Shown piece after piece: positions 1-8,749 of a stretch of 64,000 bases of DNA; within the stretch, counting starts at the first letter, position 1, and each line of letters starts with the position of its first letter. The position numbers and the translations under genes are program-made. The notes under the pieces were generated by a model. It had not been told where the DNA came from. It saw only the letters and a program-made list of their open reading frames with translations, and made no database searches. The DNA comes from JBBDMX01 sp040878035 (GTDB taxonomy: Bacteria > Planctomycetota > Phycisphaerae > Phycisphaerales > Phycisphaeraceae), in NCBI GenBank assembly GCA_040878035.1, contig JBBDMX010000100.1, positions 1-64,000 of the forward strand, given 5' to 3'.

Positions 1-102
1 ACGCAAACTGAAGTCGGTCTACCCTAAAATCATTGTGTGACAATGCACTAGCCTTGGATCTGCGGCCATATGTGGTGCCAACGGCGTCAGGTGCTCCTTT
101 TG
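1..102. other. Unassigned window edge
   Basis: No gene, RNA or repeat could be recognised in these first bases; they lie beyond the duplicated isomerase fragment and hicB. Confidence 0.5.
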
Positions 103-171
103 CTACCGATCAAACTGCGCATCAAACGCAATCGCGCTGGGCTTGAAGTCGGTCTTCTTCACGAACGCCGC
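103..171 (-). repeat. Truncated copy of the isomerase 3' end (direct repeat, copy A)
   Basis: This 69-bp stretch matches the last 69 bases of the sugar isomerase gene at 625-693, with about three mismatches. Its minus-strand translation ends AFDAQFDR followed by a stop, exactly like the intact gene. The similarity stops at the inner end of the match. The two copies flank hicAB as direct repeats, as expected if a small element inserted at the gene 3' end and duplicated it, or if a duplicated isomerase was mostly deleted. Confidence 0.85.
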
Positions 172-182
172 CTCTTCCGCGA

Positions 183-401
183 CTAGGCCGCGTCGGCTTC
201 AACGTAATCCGATGCGCTGGATGGTCGTGGTATGGCCTGACCGGTGCGGCGCATGTCTTGGAGATGCAGCGCGACGGCTTCCTGGATCAGGCGCTTCACC
301 TCGACGCGTGATTTGGCCGCTGCGACGCAGCCGGGCAGGTCCGGCACATAGGCGCCGAAGCTGGTGGGACCTTGTTCGATGATGACCAGGTATTTGCTCA
401 T
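183..401 (-). CDS. hicB: HicB-family antitoxin
   Basis: This encodes 72 residues, the usual size of a short HicB antitoxin. It opens with a HicB-like beta strand (MSKYLVIIEQGPTSFGAYV), followed by DLPGC and a helical segment rich in E, A and R. HicB proteins bind and neutralise the HicA mRNA interferase and usually repress their own operon. The ATG overlaps the stop of the restored hicA frame (ATGA), the standard toxin-then-antitoxin layout. No separate DNA-binding domain is visible at the short C-terminus. Confidence 0.88.
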   Translation of the reverse strand: MSKYLVIIEQGPTSFGAYVPDLPGCVAAAKSRVEVKRLIQEAVALHLQDMRRTGQAIPRPSSASDYVEADAA

Positions 402-603
402 GGGTTGCGATCCTCAAGGCCAGCCTGACGTAGCACACTTCGCCATGTCTTGGGCAGCACTTCAACACCGGGAGCGCCGGCGATAGTAACCGTCCCCCCG
501 GCTTGGTTGGATGGTGGTACTGACGGTGGCTGCCGGTTTGGCGCACCTGTACCCAGCCGTCGCGTTCGACCAGGCGAATCAGATCACGGACTCGGACCGC
601 CAT
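398..603 (-). pseudogene. hicA: HicA-family toxin gene, frameshifted at a G6 run
   Basis: The start matches HicA: MAVRVRDLIRLVERDGW, then RQTGSHRQYHHPTKPG containing the conserved His of these dsRBD-like mRNA interferases. At a run of six G (plus-strand C at 494-499) the frame leaves the family sequence. Changing the run to seven (or four) bases restores TVTIAGAPGVEVLPK and a C-terminus ending RQAGLEDRNP, with a stop overlapping hicB. As written, translation runs into hicB in another frame. It is either a disabled toxin, a slippage-controlled toxin, or a homopolymer sequencing error. Confidence 0.8.
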
Positions 604-624
604 AATTATACCCCCGTTATGGAC

Positions 625-1701
625 CTACCGATCAAACTGCGCATCAAACGCGATGGCGCTGGGCTTGAAGTCGATCTTCTTCACGAACGCCGCGGCTTCC
701 GTGGCGCCATGCTCGCGGTCCATGCGGCTGTCTTCCCATTCCACGCTCAAGGGCCCCTGGTAGGCGATGTCATTCAAGGCGACGATGATTTCCTCGAAGT
801 TGATGTCGCCGTGGCCCAGGCTGCGGAAGTCCCAGTAGCGGCGGGGGTCGGCGAAGTTGGTGTGTCCGCCGAAGACGCCCGCCTCGCCATTGCCGTGGCC
901 CCACCAGGCATCCTTCATGTGCACGTGATAGATGCGGTCGGCGAAGGTGCGGATGAACTTGACGTAGTCCACGCCCTGGTAGCCCAGGTGCGACGGGTCG
1001 TAGTTGAAGCCGAAGCGCTTGTGCCCGCCCACCGCCTCGATGGCGCGCTGGGCCGAGGCGATGTCGAAGGCGATTTCGGTCGGGTGCACCTCCAGGGCGA
1101 AGTTCACATCCTGCTTGTCGAACTCGGCCAGGATCGGCTTGAACCGCCTGGCGAAATCCTCGAAGCCCTTCTGCCAGTATTCCTGGCTCGTGGGCGGGAA
1201 GGCGTAGATCGAGTGCCAGATGGACGAGCCGGTGAAGCCGTTGACCACGGCGGGGAACTTCTCGCCGCGCCCGTGGCCCTTCTCGTGGCCGGCGCCCACA
1301 TCGGCGTTGTGCGTCTTCTTGGGCGCCGCGTTGATCAACAGCCGGCACGCCTTGGCGGTCTCCATCATTTTCCTGGCGGCACGCTTGCGCACGCCTTCGG
1401 GTTCGCCGTCGCCATACACATCCGGGGGCAGGATTGACTTGTGCCGCTCGTCGATGTTGTCGCAGATCGCCTGGCCGACCAGGTGCGAAGAGATGGCGAA
1501 GGCGGTCAAGCCGTGGGCCTGAAAAATCTCCCATCGGCCCTTGCAGTAGTTCTTGTCTTTCAGGGCGCGATCGACCTCGAAGTGGTCGCCCCAGCATGCC
1601 AACTCCAGGCCGTCGTAGCCGAAGGCTTTGGCTTTTTCGCAGAGGGTGTCAAAGGGCAGGTCGGCCCACTGGCCGGTGAAGAGCGTGACGGGGCGTGCCA
1701 T
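625..1701 (-). CDS. Sugar phosphate isomerase/epimerase (xylose isomerase-like TIM barrel)
   Basis: This 358-residue soluble protein belongs to the AP-endonuclease-2/xylose-isomerase-like TIM-barrel superfamily. It opens VTLFTGQWADLPFD and GYDGLELACWGDHFE. Likely metal ligands lie in ALEVHPTE, NYDPSHLGYQ, HVHMKDA and SVEWEDS, the order expected for a divalent-metal isomerase. The start was placed at MARPVTLF because the upstream open frame has no family-like sequence. Sugar substrate cannot be deduced. Its last 69 bases are repeated at 103-171 beyond hicAB. Confidence 0.88.
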   Translation of the reverse strand: MARPVTLFTGQWADLPFDTLCEKAKAFGYDGLELACWGDHFEVDRALKDKNYCKGRWEIFQAHGLTAFAISSHLVGQAICDNIDERHKSILPPDVYGDGEPEGVRKRAARKMMETAKACRLLINAAPKKTHNADVGAGHEKGHGRGEKFPAVVNGFTGSSIWHSIYAFPPTSQEYWQKGFEDFARRFKPILAEFDKQDVNFALEVHPTEIAFDIASAQRAIEAVGGHKRFGFNYDPSHLGYQGVDYVKFIRTFADRIYHVHMKDAWWGHGNGEAGVFGGHTNFADPRRYWDFRSLGHGDINFEEIIVALNDIAYQGPLSVEWEDSRMDREHGATEAAAFVKKIDFKPSAIAFDAQFDR

Positions 1702-1783
1702 GGTGAATCTCCGTGGGGCGGGGGGGTAGAGGCGGAACGGCGGTAGTTTGCAGCGGGGGGCGGGGGAATGCAACCGCAAGTCA

Positions 1784-2185
1784 TCAGCCGCGCTCGCTCC
1801 CGTGCGGGTCGTCGATGGCGTACCGCCAGGTGCCGTCGGGTTGCTTGCGGAGCACTTCCAGGGTGTGGAACTCCTGGTGAATCGCCGAGCCGTCGGGGGC
1901 GGTGGCGTCCATGGCGACGCGCATGCGCGACGTGGCCAGCGTTGCGTCATCATGCATGGTCACCACCAGTTCCTTGATCGTCAGTTTGGGCTTCATGGCG
2001 AGCAGGCCTTCGAACTCCGCCCGCATGGCTGCCAGCGACGTGGTGTATTGACCGGTCGAGATGAGAAAGAGGCCGCCCCCCGGTTCATAGAACTCCAACA
2101 TCGCTTCCACATCGCCGCGGTTGACGGCCGCGATGAACTGGCGATCGGTATCCTGCGGTGTGTTGGCGCCAATCGGCTTGGTCAT
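1784..2185 (-). CDS. NTF2-like/SnoaL-like (DUF4440-type) protein
   Basis: This 133-residue protein has the cone-shaped NTF2-like signature: a helix with FIAAVNRGDVEAMLEFYEP, then strands around LTIKELVVTMHDDATLATSRMR and a closing DGTWRYAIDDPH. Members are often stress-linked or polyketide-cyclase-like ligand-binding proteins; no catalytic residue pattern identifies a reaction here. The start at MTKPIG was chosen over an ATG 42 bases upstream because family similarity begins there. It stands alone upstream of the MFS-PlsC gene, in the same orientation. Confidence 0.75.
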   Translation of the reverse strand: MTKPIGANTPQDTDRQFIAAVNRGDVEAMLEFYEPGGGLFLISTGQYTTSLAAMRAEFEGLLAMKPKLTIKELVVTMHDDATLATSRMRVAMDATAPDGSAIHQEFHTLEVLRKQPDGTWRYAIDDPHGSERG

Positions 2186-2239
2186 GATGAGCGCTCCTAT
2201 TACAAGTGGTTTCGGGTCGCAACGCACAGGTTCATGTGT

Positions 2240-4162
2240 TTACGGCGCCGCCGCGGCGACCGGCGCCGTGGGCTCGGTGTCGCGCCGACCGGGCAACGCA
2301 TCGCGCAGCGCCAGCATGCGGCGGCGCAGGTCGGCCATGATCGCCTCGTTGTCGCCGTGCGGGTCGGGCTTGTACGGCTCGCCAAAGACGATGGTGCAGC
2401 GCGACGGGATCAGAAAATGCCAGATCATGTTGTGCCACTTGGGCGTGCCGTCGATCCACACCGGGACGATCACCGCGTTGCTGCGTTTGGCGATGACCGC
2501 CAGGCCGGGCTGGAACGGCATCAGTTGGCGCTTGGTGCGCTGCAACTCGCCCTCGGGGAAGATGCCGACGACGGCGTCCTGGCGCAGGCGGCCGACGATC
2601 TGGCGGATCTTGTTCATGTCCGAGCTGTCGCGGTCCAGAGCGATGGGTTGGCAGGTATCCCACAGCCACCAGGCGATCCTCAGGCGATACTCGGTGAGCA
2701 TGAGCCAGCAGACCAGTCGCGGCAGGGCGGCCTGGAGGAGGAAGGGGTCCAGGCCGGCGGTGTGATTGGGGGCGAGGATCACCGGTCCGGCATGGGGCAC
2801 GTGGTCGCGGCCGATCCAGCGCAGGCGGTACCAGACGGCGGTGTAGACGCGCAGGCTGCGCCAGATCAGGTTGCCCAGGCCGCTGGGCATGGGACCGCCG
2901 ACGAGGTGGCGCACCAGGCCGTAGATCGCAATGCCCATGAGTAACAGCGCCAGGGGATAAAGCATGACGATGAGCGTACTGTCGGCGCTGTATTGCCAGA
3001 CGGCGAAGTTGACCGCCACAGCGATCACGTTGGACAGCACCTCGCGCACGCCGCCGACGCGCCCGAGAATGAAGTTGGGCGTGATGAGTTGGATTTGCGT
3101 GGCGATCATGATCATCACCACGCCGCCGCCGAAGCCCACGAGCGTCGCTAGCACCAGCGCCACCGGGTAGGAGCGATTGAGACCCAGCACGATCAGCACC
3201 AGCCCGGTGACAAAGACCACCGCCAGCACTACCGTGTCAGCCTCGCGGCGGACGTTGATCCAGGTGACGAAAGCCGCCGCCAGCAGCATGCCCACGCCCA
3301 GCATGGCGCTCATGATGGCGAACCACCACATGAAGTCGGTGGTGATGCCGTAGCGTTGCTTGCACAGCGCGGCGATGGCGGAGGCGACGACCATGGCGAC
3401 CGACCAGAGCAGGGCGTTGAGCAGGATCAGGCGGAGCACGGGGCGGTGCGTGCGGATGTAGGTGATGGCGCGCACAAAGCGCGTCCACTCGGAAAGATCG
3501 CGTTCGACATCCAGTCCGGTGCGTGGCGCGGGGCGCAGGAAGGCCCAGAACAGGCCGGTGACGGCGTAGCAGAGCAAGGCGACGATGATGCCGTTGCGGA
3601 CCGAATACTCCTTGAGCAGCCAGCCGCCCAGCAGGTAGCCGATGAGCGAAGCGATGACGCCGATGCCCAGGATCATGGAATTGGCGGGGTTGAGCTGGCG
3701 GGCGGGGACGATCTGGGGGATCAGGGCGTTGCGGGTGGGGCTGAAGATGGCCGCCAGGGCGCCGACGCCAAAGAGGATGGCGTAGACCTTCCAGTTTTCG
3801 GTCGGGGGGATCTGGCTGGCGGCGAGCCCGGCAGGGACCATGAAGGCCGCCAGCAGCAGCAGGGCGGCGCGGCCCTCGTCGCAGCCGAGCATCACCCACT
3901 TGCGCGGCAACGTATCCGCCAGCCAGCCGCCGAAGGGTGAGATGAACAGCCAAGGCAGAAAGAACCAGAAATAGATGGCCGCGGTGATCGACGCCGCCTG
4001 GGCGCTGTCACCCAGCACGCCGAGCATGGGCAGCGCCACCAGCTCGATCATGCGGTCGCCAAAGCCCGACGCGGCGGTGCTCAACCACATGAGCTGAAAG
4101 CTCAGGTTCCGCCACAACGGCGGCGGACGACGCTCATCGATGGGAACCACGGCCTGAGGCAT
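2240..4162 (-). CDS. MFS transporter fused to PlsC-type acyltransferase (LplT/Aas-like)
   Basis: This is a 640-residue inner-membrane protein. About residues 15-425 form a 12-helix MFS domain like the lysophospholipid flippase LplT. The remaining ~200 residues are a PlsC/LPLAT domain with the HX4D catalytic motif (NHTAGLD), FPEGE as the lipid-binding block and VPVWIDG as the last block. Related fusions in other bacteria often carry a third acyl-ACP/AMP-ligase domain, which is absent here. The likely role is import and re-acylation of lysophospholipid, with the acyl donor supplied separately. Start MPQAVVP fits the amphipathic N-terminus. Confidence 0.88.
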   Translation of the reverse strand: MPQAVVPIDERRPPPLWRNLSFQLMWLSTAASGFGDRMIELVALPMLGVLGDSAQAASITAAIYFWFFLPWLFISPFGGWLADTLPRKWVMLGCDEGRAALLLLAAFMVPAGLAASQIPPTENWKVYAILFGVGALAAIFSPTRNALIPQIVPARQLNPANSMILGIGVIASLIGYLLGGWLLKEYSVRNGIIVALLCYAVTGLFWAFLRPAPRTGLDVERDLSEWTRFVRAITYIRTHRPVLRLILLNALLWSVAMVVASAIAALCKQRYGITTDFMWWFAIMSAMLGVGMLLAAAFVTWINVRREADTVVLAVVFVTGLVLIVLGLNRSYPVALVLATLVGFGGGVVMIMIATQIQLITPNFILGRVGGVREVLSNVIAVAVNFAVWQYSADSTLIVMLYPLALLLMGIAIYGLVRHLVGGPMPSGLGNLIWRSLRVYTAVWYRLRWIGRDHVPHAGPVILAPNHTAGLDPFLLQAALPRLVCWLMLTEYRLRIAWWLWDTCQPIALDRDSSDMNKIRQIVGRLRQDAVVGIFPEGELQRTKRQLMPFQPGLAVIAKRSNAVIVPVWIDGTPKWHNMIWHFLIPSRCTIVFGEPYKPDPHGDNEAIMADLRRRMLALRDALPGRRDTEPTAPVAAAAP

Positions 4163-4216
4163 GGGGGAAGAGGATACCCAAAGCTTGGGAATTGCGAATC
4201 AGGCCCTCGAAAAACC

Positions 4217-4462
4217 GGATTGAACCACCAAGACACCAGGGACACCAAGAAGAGAAAGAGGAATGAACACGAAGGCACGAAGACACGAAGGAAAGCAAGA
4301 GCACTGATGAACGAGGATAGTAGGAACGTGCGGCACACCACGCGCACCTCGGTACGTCGTCCTTGTTCGATCTTCTTCTTCGTTCCTCCTGCTTCTTGCC
4401 CTTCTTCGTGCCTTCGTGCCTTCGTGTTCATTCCTGTTCTTGGTGTCTTGGTGGTTCAATCC
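4217..4462. repeat. Inverted-repeat element, 'aaccaccaagacac' family, copy 1
   Basis: A 246-bp element bounded by a perfect 22-bp inverted repeat (4217-4238 and 4441-4462, containing ttgaaccaccaagacacca), with imperfect pairing continuing outward about 8 bp. Inside, the arms carry gaacacgaaggcacgaag motifs and their complement. No transposase gene is present, so it resembles a MITE or a large REP-type hairpin. The stop codon of fdhD lies inside the right terminus. A second copy is at 50568-50904. Confidence 0.85.
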
Positions 4463-5301
4463 AGTTTTTCATCGGCTCCATTGGTGACTCGGCCTTCGCC
4501 GTGATACACATTCATCCGCCCCTCGCGCAGGAAGCCGATGAGCGTCATGCCGGTGCGGGCGGCAAAGTCCACCGCCAGACTCGACGGCGCGCTGACCGCG
4601 GCGACGACGGCGAGGCCCGCCATGGCGGCCTTCTGCATGATCTCGAAGCTGGCCCGGCCCGAGACCAGCAGCACCGCCTGGTCCAGCGGAATCATGTCGC
4701 GCAAGAGCGCCCAGCCGATCACCTTGTCTACCGCGTTGTGCCGGCCGATGTCCTCGCGTACGACCAGCAGCTTGCCCTGCGGCGTGAACAAGCCCGCGCC
4801 GTGCAGGCCGCCCGTGGCGTCAAAGGTCGTTTGCGCCTGCCGCAGGGTTTGAGGCATGGCTGCGAGTGTATCGCGGGCAAGGGTGAAGCGGCCGCGGATC
4901 GGCGGGACCTGCTGCACGATGCGGTCGATGCTCTGCTTGCCGCACAGGCCGCAGGAACTGGAAAGGTAGAGCTCGCGCTGACTGCGTTGCACCTGGTTGC
5001 TGCGGCGTGCCGCGCCTTCCTCGGTGAGGGTGACGACCGCGACATTGCCGAAACCCGCCGCCGGGCAGGGCGAAATGCCGGTGATCTCCTCGGCGCGGCT
5101 GACGATGCCTTCGGTCAGGCAGAAGCCCGCCGCCAGTTCCTCATCATGACCGGGCGTGCGCATCGTTACGGCCAGGGAGATGTCACCGAGCCGAATCTCC
5201 AGCGGCTCCTCGACGGCGACAGAATCGTCGCGCGGCGTCGTGGTGCCGTGGTCGTGGACGATGACGTTGCGGGTGGTAGTTGTGAGGTTGGTCGAGGTCA
5301 T
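4456..5301 (-). CDS. fdhD: Formate dehydrogenase accessory sulfurtransferase FdhD
   Basis: This 281-residue protein contains the FdhD signature: VEEPLEIRLGD, TPGHDEELAAGF, and SCGLCGK with the two cysteines that pass sulfur from a desulfurase to the molybdenum cofactor. Downstream REDIGRHNAVDKV and LVSGRASFE are typical family blocks. It would sulfurate the cofactor of the formate-dehydrogenase-like enzyme encoded just upstream. The start codon overlaps the stop of that gene (ATGA), implying translational coupling. Its last residues (DEKLD) are encoded inside the repeat element that abuts it. Confidence 0.95.
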   Translation of the reverse strand: MTSTNLTTTTRNVIVHDHGTTTPRDDSVAVEEPLEIRLGDISLAVTMRTPGHDEELAAGFCLTEGIVSRAEEITGISPCPAAGFGNVAVVTLTEEGAARRSNQVQRSQRELYLSSSCGLCGKQSIDRIVQQVPPIRGRFTLARDTLAAMPQTLRQAQTTFDATGGLHGAGLFTPQGKLLVVREDIGRHNAVDKVIGWALLRDMIPLDQAVLLVSGRASFEIMQKAAMAGLAVVAAVSAPSSLAVDFAARTGMTLIGFLREGRMNVYHGEGRVTNGADEKLD

Positions 5302-7583
5302 GGGATCGCCTGCGCCTTGCTCACTGTCACGGGCACGAACTTGCTCAGGGGCGTGCGGCTGCCGATGGCGTAGCTCTGCCGCGGCACCAGCACGTTGGCC
5401 TCGGGAAAATACATCGCGCAGCAGCCGCGCGGCACGTCGAAACTCACGGCGCGGAAACCGCGGGCGATGCGCGGCTCATCGTCGTGGTCGCTGTGGCTCT
5501 GCACGTCCACGCTCTTGCCGTCGGCGATGCCCCGCTGCGCCAGATCATCGGCGTGCATAAAAATCACCTGCCGCGTGCCATACACGCCGCGGTAGCGGTC
5601 GTCGTTGTCGTAGATGGTGGTGTTGAACTGATCGTGCGTGCGCATGGTCATCATGCGAAGCTGGCCGGTGGGCAGCGTGAGGTCGGGAACGGCGGCGGGG
5701 ATGAAGCGCGCCTTGCCGGTGCTGGTGTGCCACTGGCGCCGGCCCGCGCTATTGCCCAGGTAGAACCCGCCGGGCTGCTCGAGGCGCTGGTTGTAGTCGT
5801 GGAACAACTCGGGCAGCACCGCCGCGATGTGCGCGCGGATGCGGGTGTAGTCGGCGACCAGGGCGTCCCAAGCCACCTTCGCGGCGTGCTCGCCGAGCGT
5901 CGCCTTGGCCATGCCTGCCACGATCGCCGGCTCGCTTAGCAGATGCTCCGATGCCGGCGGATTGCGCCCCGCCGAGGCGTGCACCATGCTCATCGAATCC
6001 TCGACTGTCACCTTCTGCGGCCCCGAGGCCTGCACGTCAATCTCCGTGCGCCCCAGGCACGGCAGCATCAACGCCGCGCGCCCGTGCTCCAGGTGGCTGC
6101 GGTTGAGCTTGGTCGATACGTTCACCGTCAGATCGCATTGGCGCATGGCCGCGGCGGTGGCGGCGGTGTCGGGCGTGGCCAGGACGAAGTTGCCGCCCAT
6201 GGCGATGAACACCCTGGCCTTGCCATTGATCATCGCCTCGATCGCGCCCACGGTATCCAGGCCATGCTCGCGCGGCGGATCGAAATCAAACTCGCGCGCC
6301 AACGCATCGAGGAAGGCTGGTTTGGGCAACTCGGTGATGCCCATGGTGCGGTCGCCCTGCACGTTGGAGTGGCCACGCACTGGGCAGGCGCCGGCGCCGC
6401 GCCGGCCCAGGTGGCCACGCAGGAGCAACAGGTTCACCACCTGCTGGATCGTCGCCACCGCGTGCTTGTTCTGCGTCAGGCCCATGGCCCAGCAGGCGAT
6501 CACCGCATCGGCGCCCAGGTAAACGTCGGCGGCCTGCTTCAATTGCTCGCGGCTCAAACCGCTTTGCGTTTCGATCGCGTCCCATGATTCGCCGTTCAGT
6601 TCGCGAGCGAACTCCTCAAAGCCGCTGGTGTGCTCGTGGATGAAGGTGTGATCGAGCACGGGCTTGCGTGGCGAGGCGTCGTCGGCCTCCAGCAGGTGCT
6701 TCATGATGCCCTTGATCGCCGCCAGGTCGCCGCCGACGAGCACCTGGAGGTAGAGGCTGGAGATGGGTGTTCCGCGGCCGGTGAGCATCTGGCCGACGCT
6801 TTGCGGATGCACGAAGGCCTCCAGGCCCGGCTCGCGCAAGGGGTTGAGCGATACGATCCGGCAGCCGCGCTGTGCGGCATGCTGCAACGTGGTGAGCATG
6901 CGCGGGTGGTTGCTGCCAGGGTTCTGCCCGATCACGAAGATCGCGTCGGCGTGCTCGAAGTCCGCCAGCGTCACCGTGCCCTTGCCGATGCCGATCGATT
7001 CCGTCAGCGCAAAGCCGCTGGACTCGTGGCACATGTTGGAGCAGTCGGGCAGGTTGTTGGTGCCGAACATGCGCACGAAAAGCTGGTAGAGGAACGCCGC
7101 CTCGTTGCTGGTGCGGCCGGAGGTGTAGAAGAGCGCTTGGTTGGGGCTTGATAGCCCACGCAACGCTTGGCCGATCATGCTGAAAGCGTCGGCCCATGCG
7201 ACCGGTTCGTACCGGTCGCCCGCGGGGTTGTATCGCATCGGATGCGTGAGCCGGCCCTGGGCTTCGAGCCATTGATCGCTCTGCTGGCGCAGGTCGGCGA
7301 CGCTGTGCTGGGCGAAGAAGGCGGGGGTGACGCGTTTGGGCGTGGCCTCGGCGGCGACGTGCTTGACGCCATTCTCGCAGAACTCGAAGGTCTGCGGCCG
7401 ATCGGGTTCGGGCCAGGCGCAGCCGGGGCAGTCAAAGCCCGCCGCCTGGTTGACCTTCATCAGTGTGGCAAGACTGCGGGCGACGCCCTTGTTCTTGGCC
7501 AGGTGGCGGGCGCTGGATTTGAGGGCGCCCCAGCCGCCCGCCGGGCCGTCGAAGGGCTGAATCCGCGCTTGGTCGTCGACCAT
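5298..7583 (-). CDS. FdhF/YdeP-family molybdopterin oxidoreductase
   Basis: This 761-residue protein is a molybdopterin enzyme of the FdhF/YdeP type. CPGCAW lies near residue 52. A Cys near residue 183 in SNMCHESSG sits where the molybdenum ligand is expected. NPGSNHPRML, HSNVQGDRTMG and MRTHDQFNTTIYD are family blocks of the cofactor-binding domains. The four-cysteine [4Fe-4S] N-terminal motif of classical formate dehydrogenases is not evident, and no electron-transfer subunit is nearby. With fdhD it forms a two-gene operon. The substrate may be formate, but YdeP-type relatives are linked to acid resistance, so the reaction is uncertain. Confidence 0.88.
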   Translation of the reverse strand: MVDDQARIQPFDGPAGGWGALKSSARHLAKNKGVARSLATLMKVNQAAGFDCPGCAWPEPDRPQTFEFCENGVKHVAAEATPKRVTPAFFAQHSVADLRQQSDQWLEAQGRLTHPMRYNPAGDRYEPVAWADAFSMIGQALRGLSSPNQALFYTSGRTSNEAAFLYQLFVRMFGTNNLPDCSNMCHESSGFALTESIGIGKGTVTLADFEHADAIFVIGQNPGSNHPRMLTTLQHAAQRGCRIVSLNPLREPGLEAFVHPQSVGQMLTGRGTPISSLYLQVLVGGDLAAIKGIMKHLLEADDASPRKPVLDHTFIHEHTSGFEEFARELNGESWDAIETQSGLSREQLKQAADVYLGADAVIACWAMGLTQNKHAVATIQQVVNLLLLRGHLGRRGAGACPVRGHSNVQGDRTMGITELPKPAFLDALAREFDFDPPREHGLDTVGAIEAMINGKARVFIAMGGNFVLATPDTAATAAAMRQCDLTVNVSTKLNRSHLEHGRAALMLPCLGRTEIDVQASGPQKVTVEDSMSMVHASAGRNPPASEHLLSEPAIVAGMAKATLGEHAAKVAWDALVADYTRIRAHIAAVLPELFHDYNQRLEQPGGFYLGNSAGRRQWHTSTGKARFIPAAVPDLTLPTGQLRMMTMRTHDQFNTTIYDNDDRYRGVYGTRQVIFMHADDLAQRGIADGKSVDVQSHSDHDDEPRIARGFRAVSFDVPRGCCAMYFPEANVLVPRQSYAIGSRTPLSKFVPVTVSKAQAIP

Positions 7584-7595
7584 GGAAAGCTCTTA

Positions 7596-7756
7596 CCCCC
7601 TCTCCCTTGGGGAGAGGGCTGGGGTGAGGGGACTTACAAGCGAGTGCGGCCACCTGAAAACACTTGAGCCATCGTCTGCCGGTCCTCACAGCAATCACTG
7701 CATCTCATTCATCCGGAAATCCCCTCACCCCAACCCTCTCCCCGGGGGAGAGGGGG
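7596..7756. repeat. Long inverted repeat of 'ccctctccc' type
   Basis: Two arms of about 35 bp (7596-7632 and 7720-7756) read ccctctcccttggggagagggctggggtgagggg and nearly its complement; each arm is itself palindromic around ccctctccc/gggagaggg. The element fills most of the gap between the formate-dehydrogenase-like gene start and the folE2 stop, so it could end folE2 transcription. No uridine tract is present. Confidence 0.75.
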
Positions 7757-7760
7757 CCGA

Positions 7761-8582
7761 TCAGCGCGGCTGCTTGGTCCGCTCGATCTGGGCATACGCA
7801 TTGTGATTGTGAATCGACTCGAAGTTCTCGCTGGTGATGTGGTACCAGGCGATGCGGTCTTCGCGGTTCAGGGCGATCGCCAGGTCGCGCACGATGTCCT
7901 CGACGAACTTGGGGTTTTCAAACGCCCGTTCGGTGACCCATTTCTCATCCGGCCGCTTGAGCACGGCGAATACCTGCGTGCTGGCGCAATGCTCGACGAT
8001 CTTGAACAGGTCCTCGATCCACATCATCTTCCCCCGGGCAAAGCGCACGCGCACTTCCATTTCGCAGCGCTGGTTGTGGGCGCCGTACTCGGATATCTCC
8101 TTCGAGCACGGGCACAGACTCGTGGCCGGCACCTTGATGCCCATCACAAAATCATCGGTCTGGTTGCTGGTGGCCTCGAAGGTGACCTCGATGTCCAGCA
8201 GGCCCGGCGCGGCGGTGACCGGCGCCAGCTTGGGGATGAAGTAGGTGAAGCGCAGCTCCAGATGCGCCTCTTTGGCCTCAAGCCGGTCCTTGATGTGATG
8301 GCACACCTCCATGATCTGGTCGGAGCGCAAGTCCAGGTGGTGCTCGTTGAGCACCTCGAGGAAGCGGCTCATGTGTGTGCCCTTCTGGTAGTGGGGCAGG
8401 CCGACGTACATGTTCACCCGCGCCACCGTGTGCTGTTTGCCCCCGGTCGTCGGGCAATGCAGGGTGATCGGATAGGTGATGTTCTTGACGCCCACCTTGT
8501 CGATGGCGACGTTGCGCGTATCGTGGGAAGCCTGGACATCGGGCATGGCCTGGGCCATGCTCTGTTGGGTACGGGTCGTCAT
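7761..8582 (-). CDS. folE2: GTP cyclohydrolase IB (FolE2)
   Basis: This 273-residue cytosolic enzyme would convert GTP to 7,8-dihydroneopterin triphosphate, the first step to folate and queuosine-type compounds. Family blocks include VGVKNITYPI, VGLPHYQKGTHMSRF and the metal/active-site segment VPATSLCPCSKEISEYGAHNQR, whose cysteines and glutamate are characteristic of type IB enzymes that use Zn or Mn. The C-terminal HNHNAYAQ segment also fits. Start at MTTRTQQ was chosen, since family similarity does not extend further upstream. There is no folate gene next to it. Confidence 0.95.
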   Translation of the reverse strand: MTTRTQQSMAQAMPDVQASHDTRNVAIDKVGVKNITYPITLHCPTTGGKQHTVARVNMYVGLPHYQKGTHMSRFLEVLNEHHLDLRSDQIMEVCHHIKDRLEAKEAHLELRFTYFIPKLAPVTAAPGLLDIEVTFEATSNQTDDFVMGIKVPATSLCPCSKEISEYGAHNQRCEMEVRVRFARGKMMWIEDLFKIVEHCASTQVFAVLKRPDEKWVTERAFENPKFVEDIVRDLAIALNREDRIAWYHITSENFESIHNHNAYAQIERTKQPR

Positions 8583-8749
8583 GAAAAAGCGTCCTCTGGG
8601 CCGGGAACGGGCGGTATGGGATCCTCCACGGGCAATGTTAGGGAACGTGAGGGATGAAGGCAAAAAGAGCCGCGCCGCGAAGGCGTGCCCACTTCAGTGG
8701 GCATGGATGGGTATGATTGCCTATACGCCACTGCCGCAGGAGAGTTCGT

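Noticed and set aside
7596..7756. Insertion sequence
   Set aside because: The inverted repeats enclose fewer than 100 bases and no transposase fragment.
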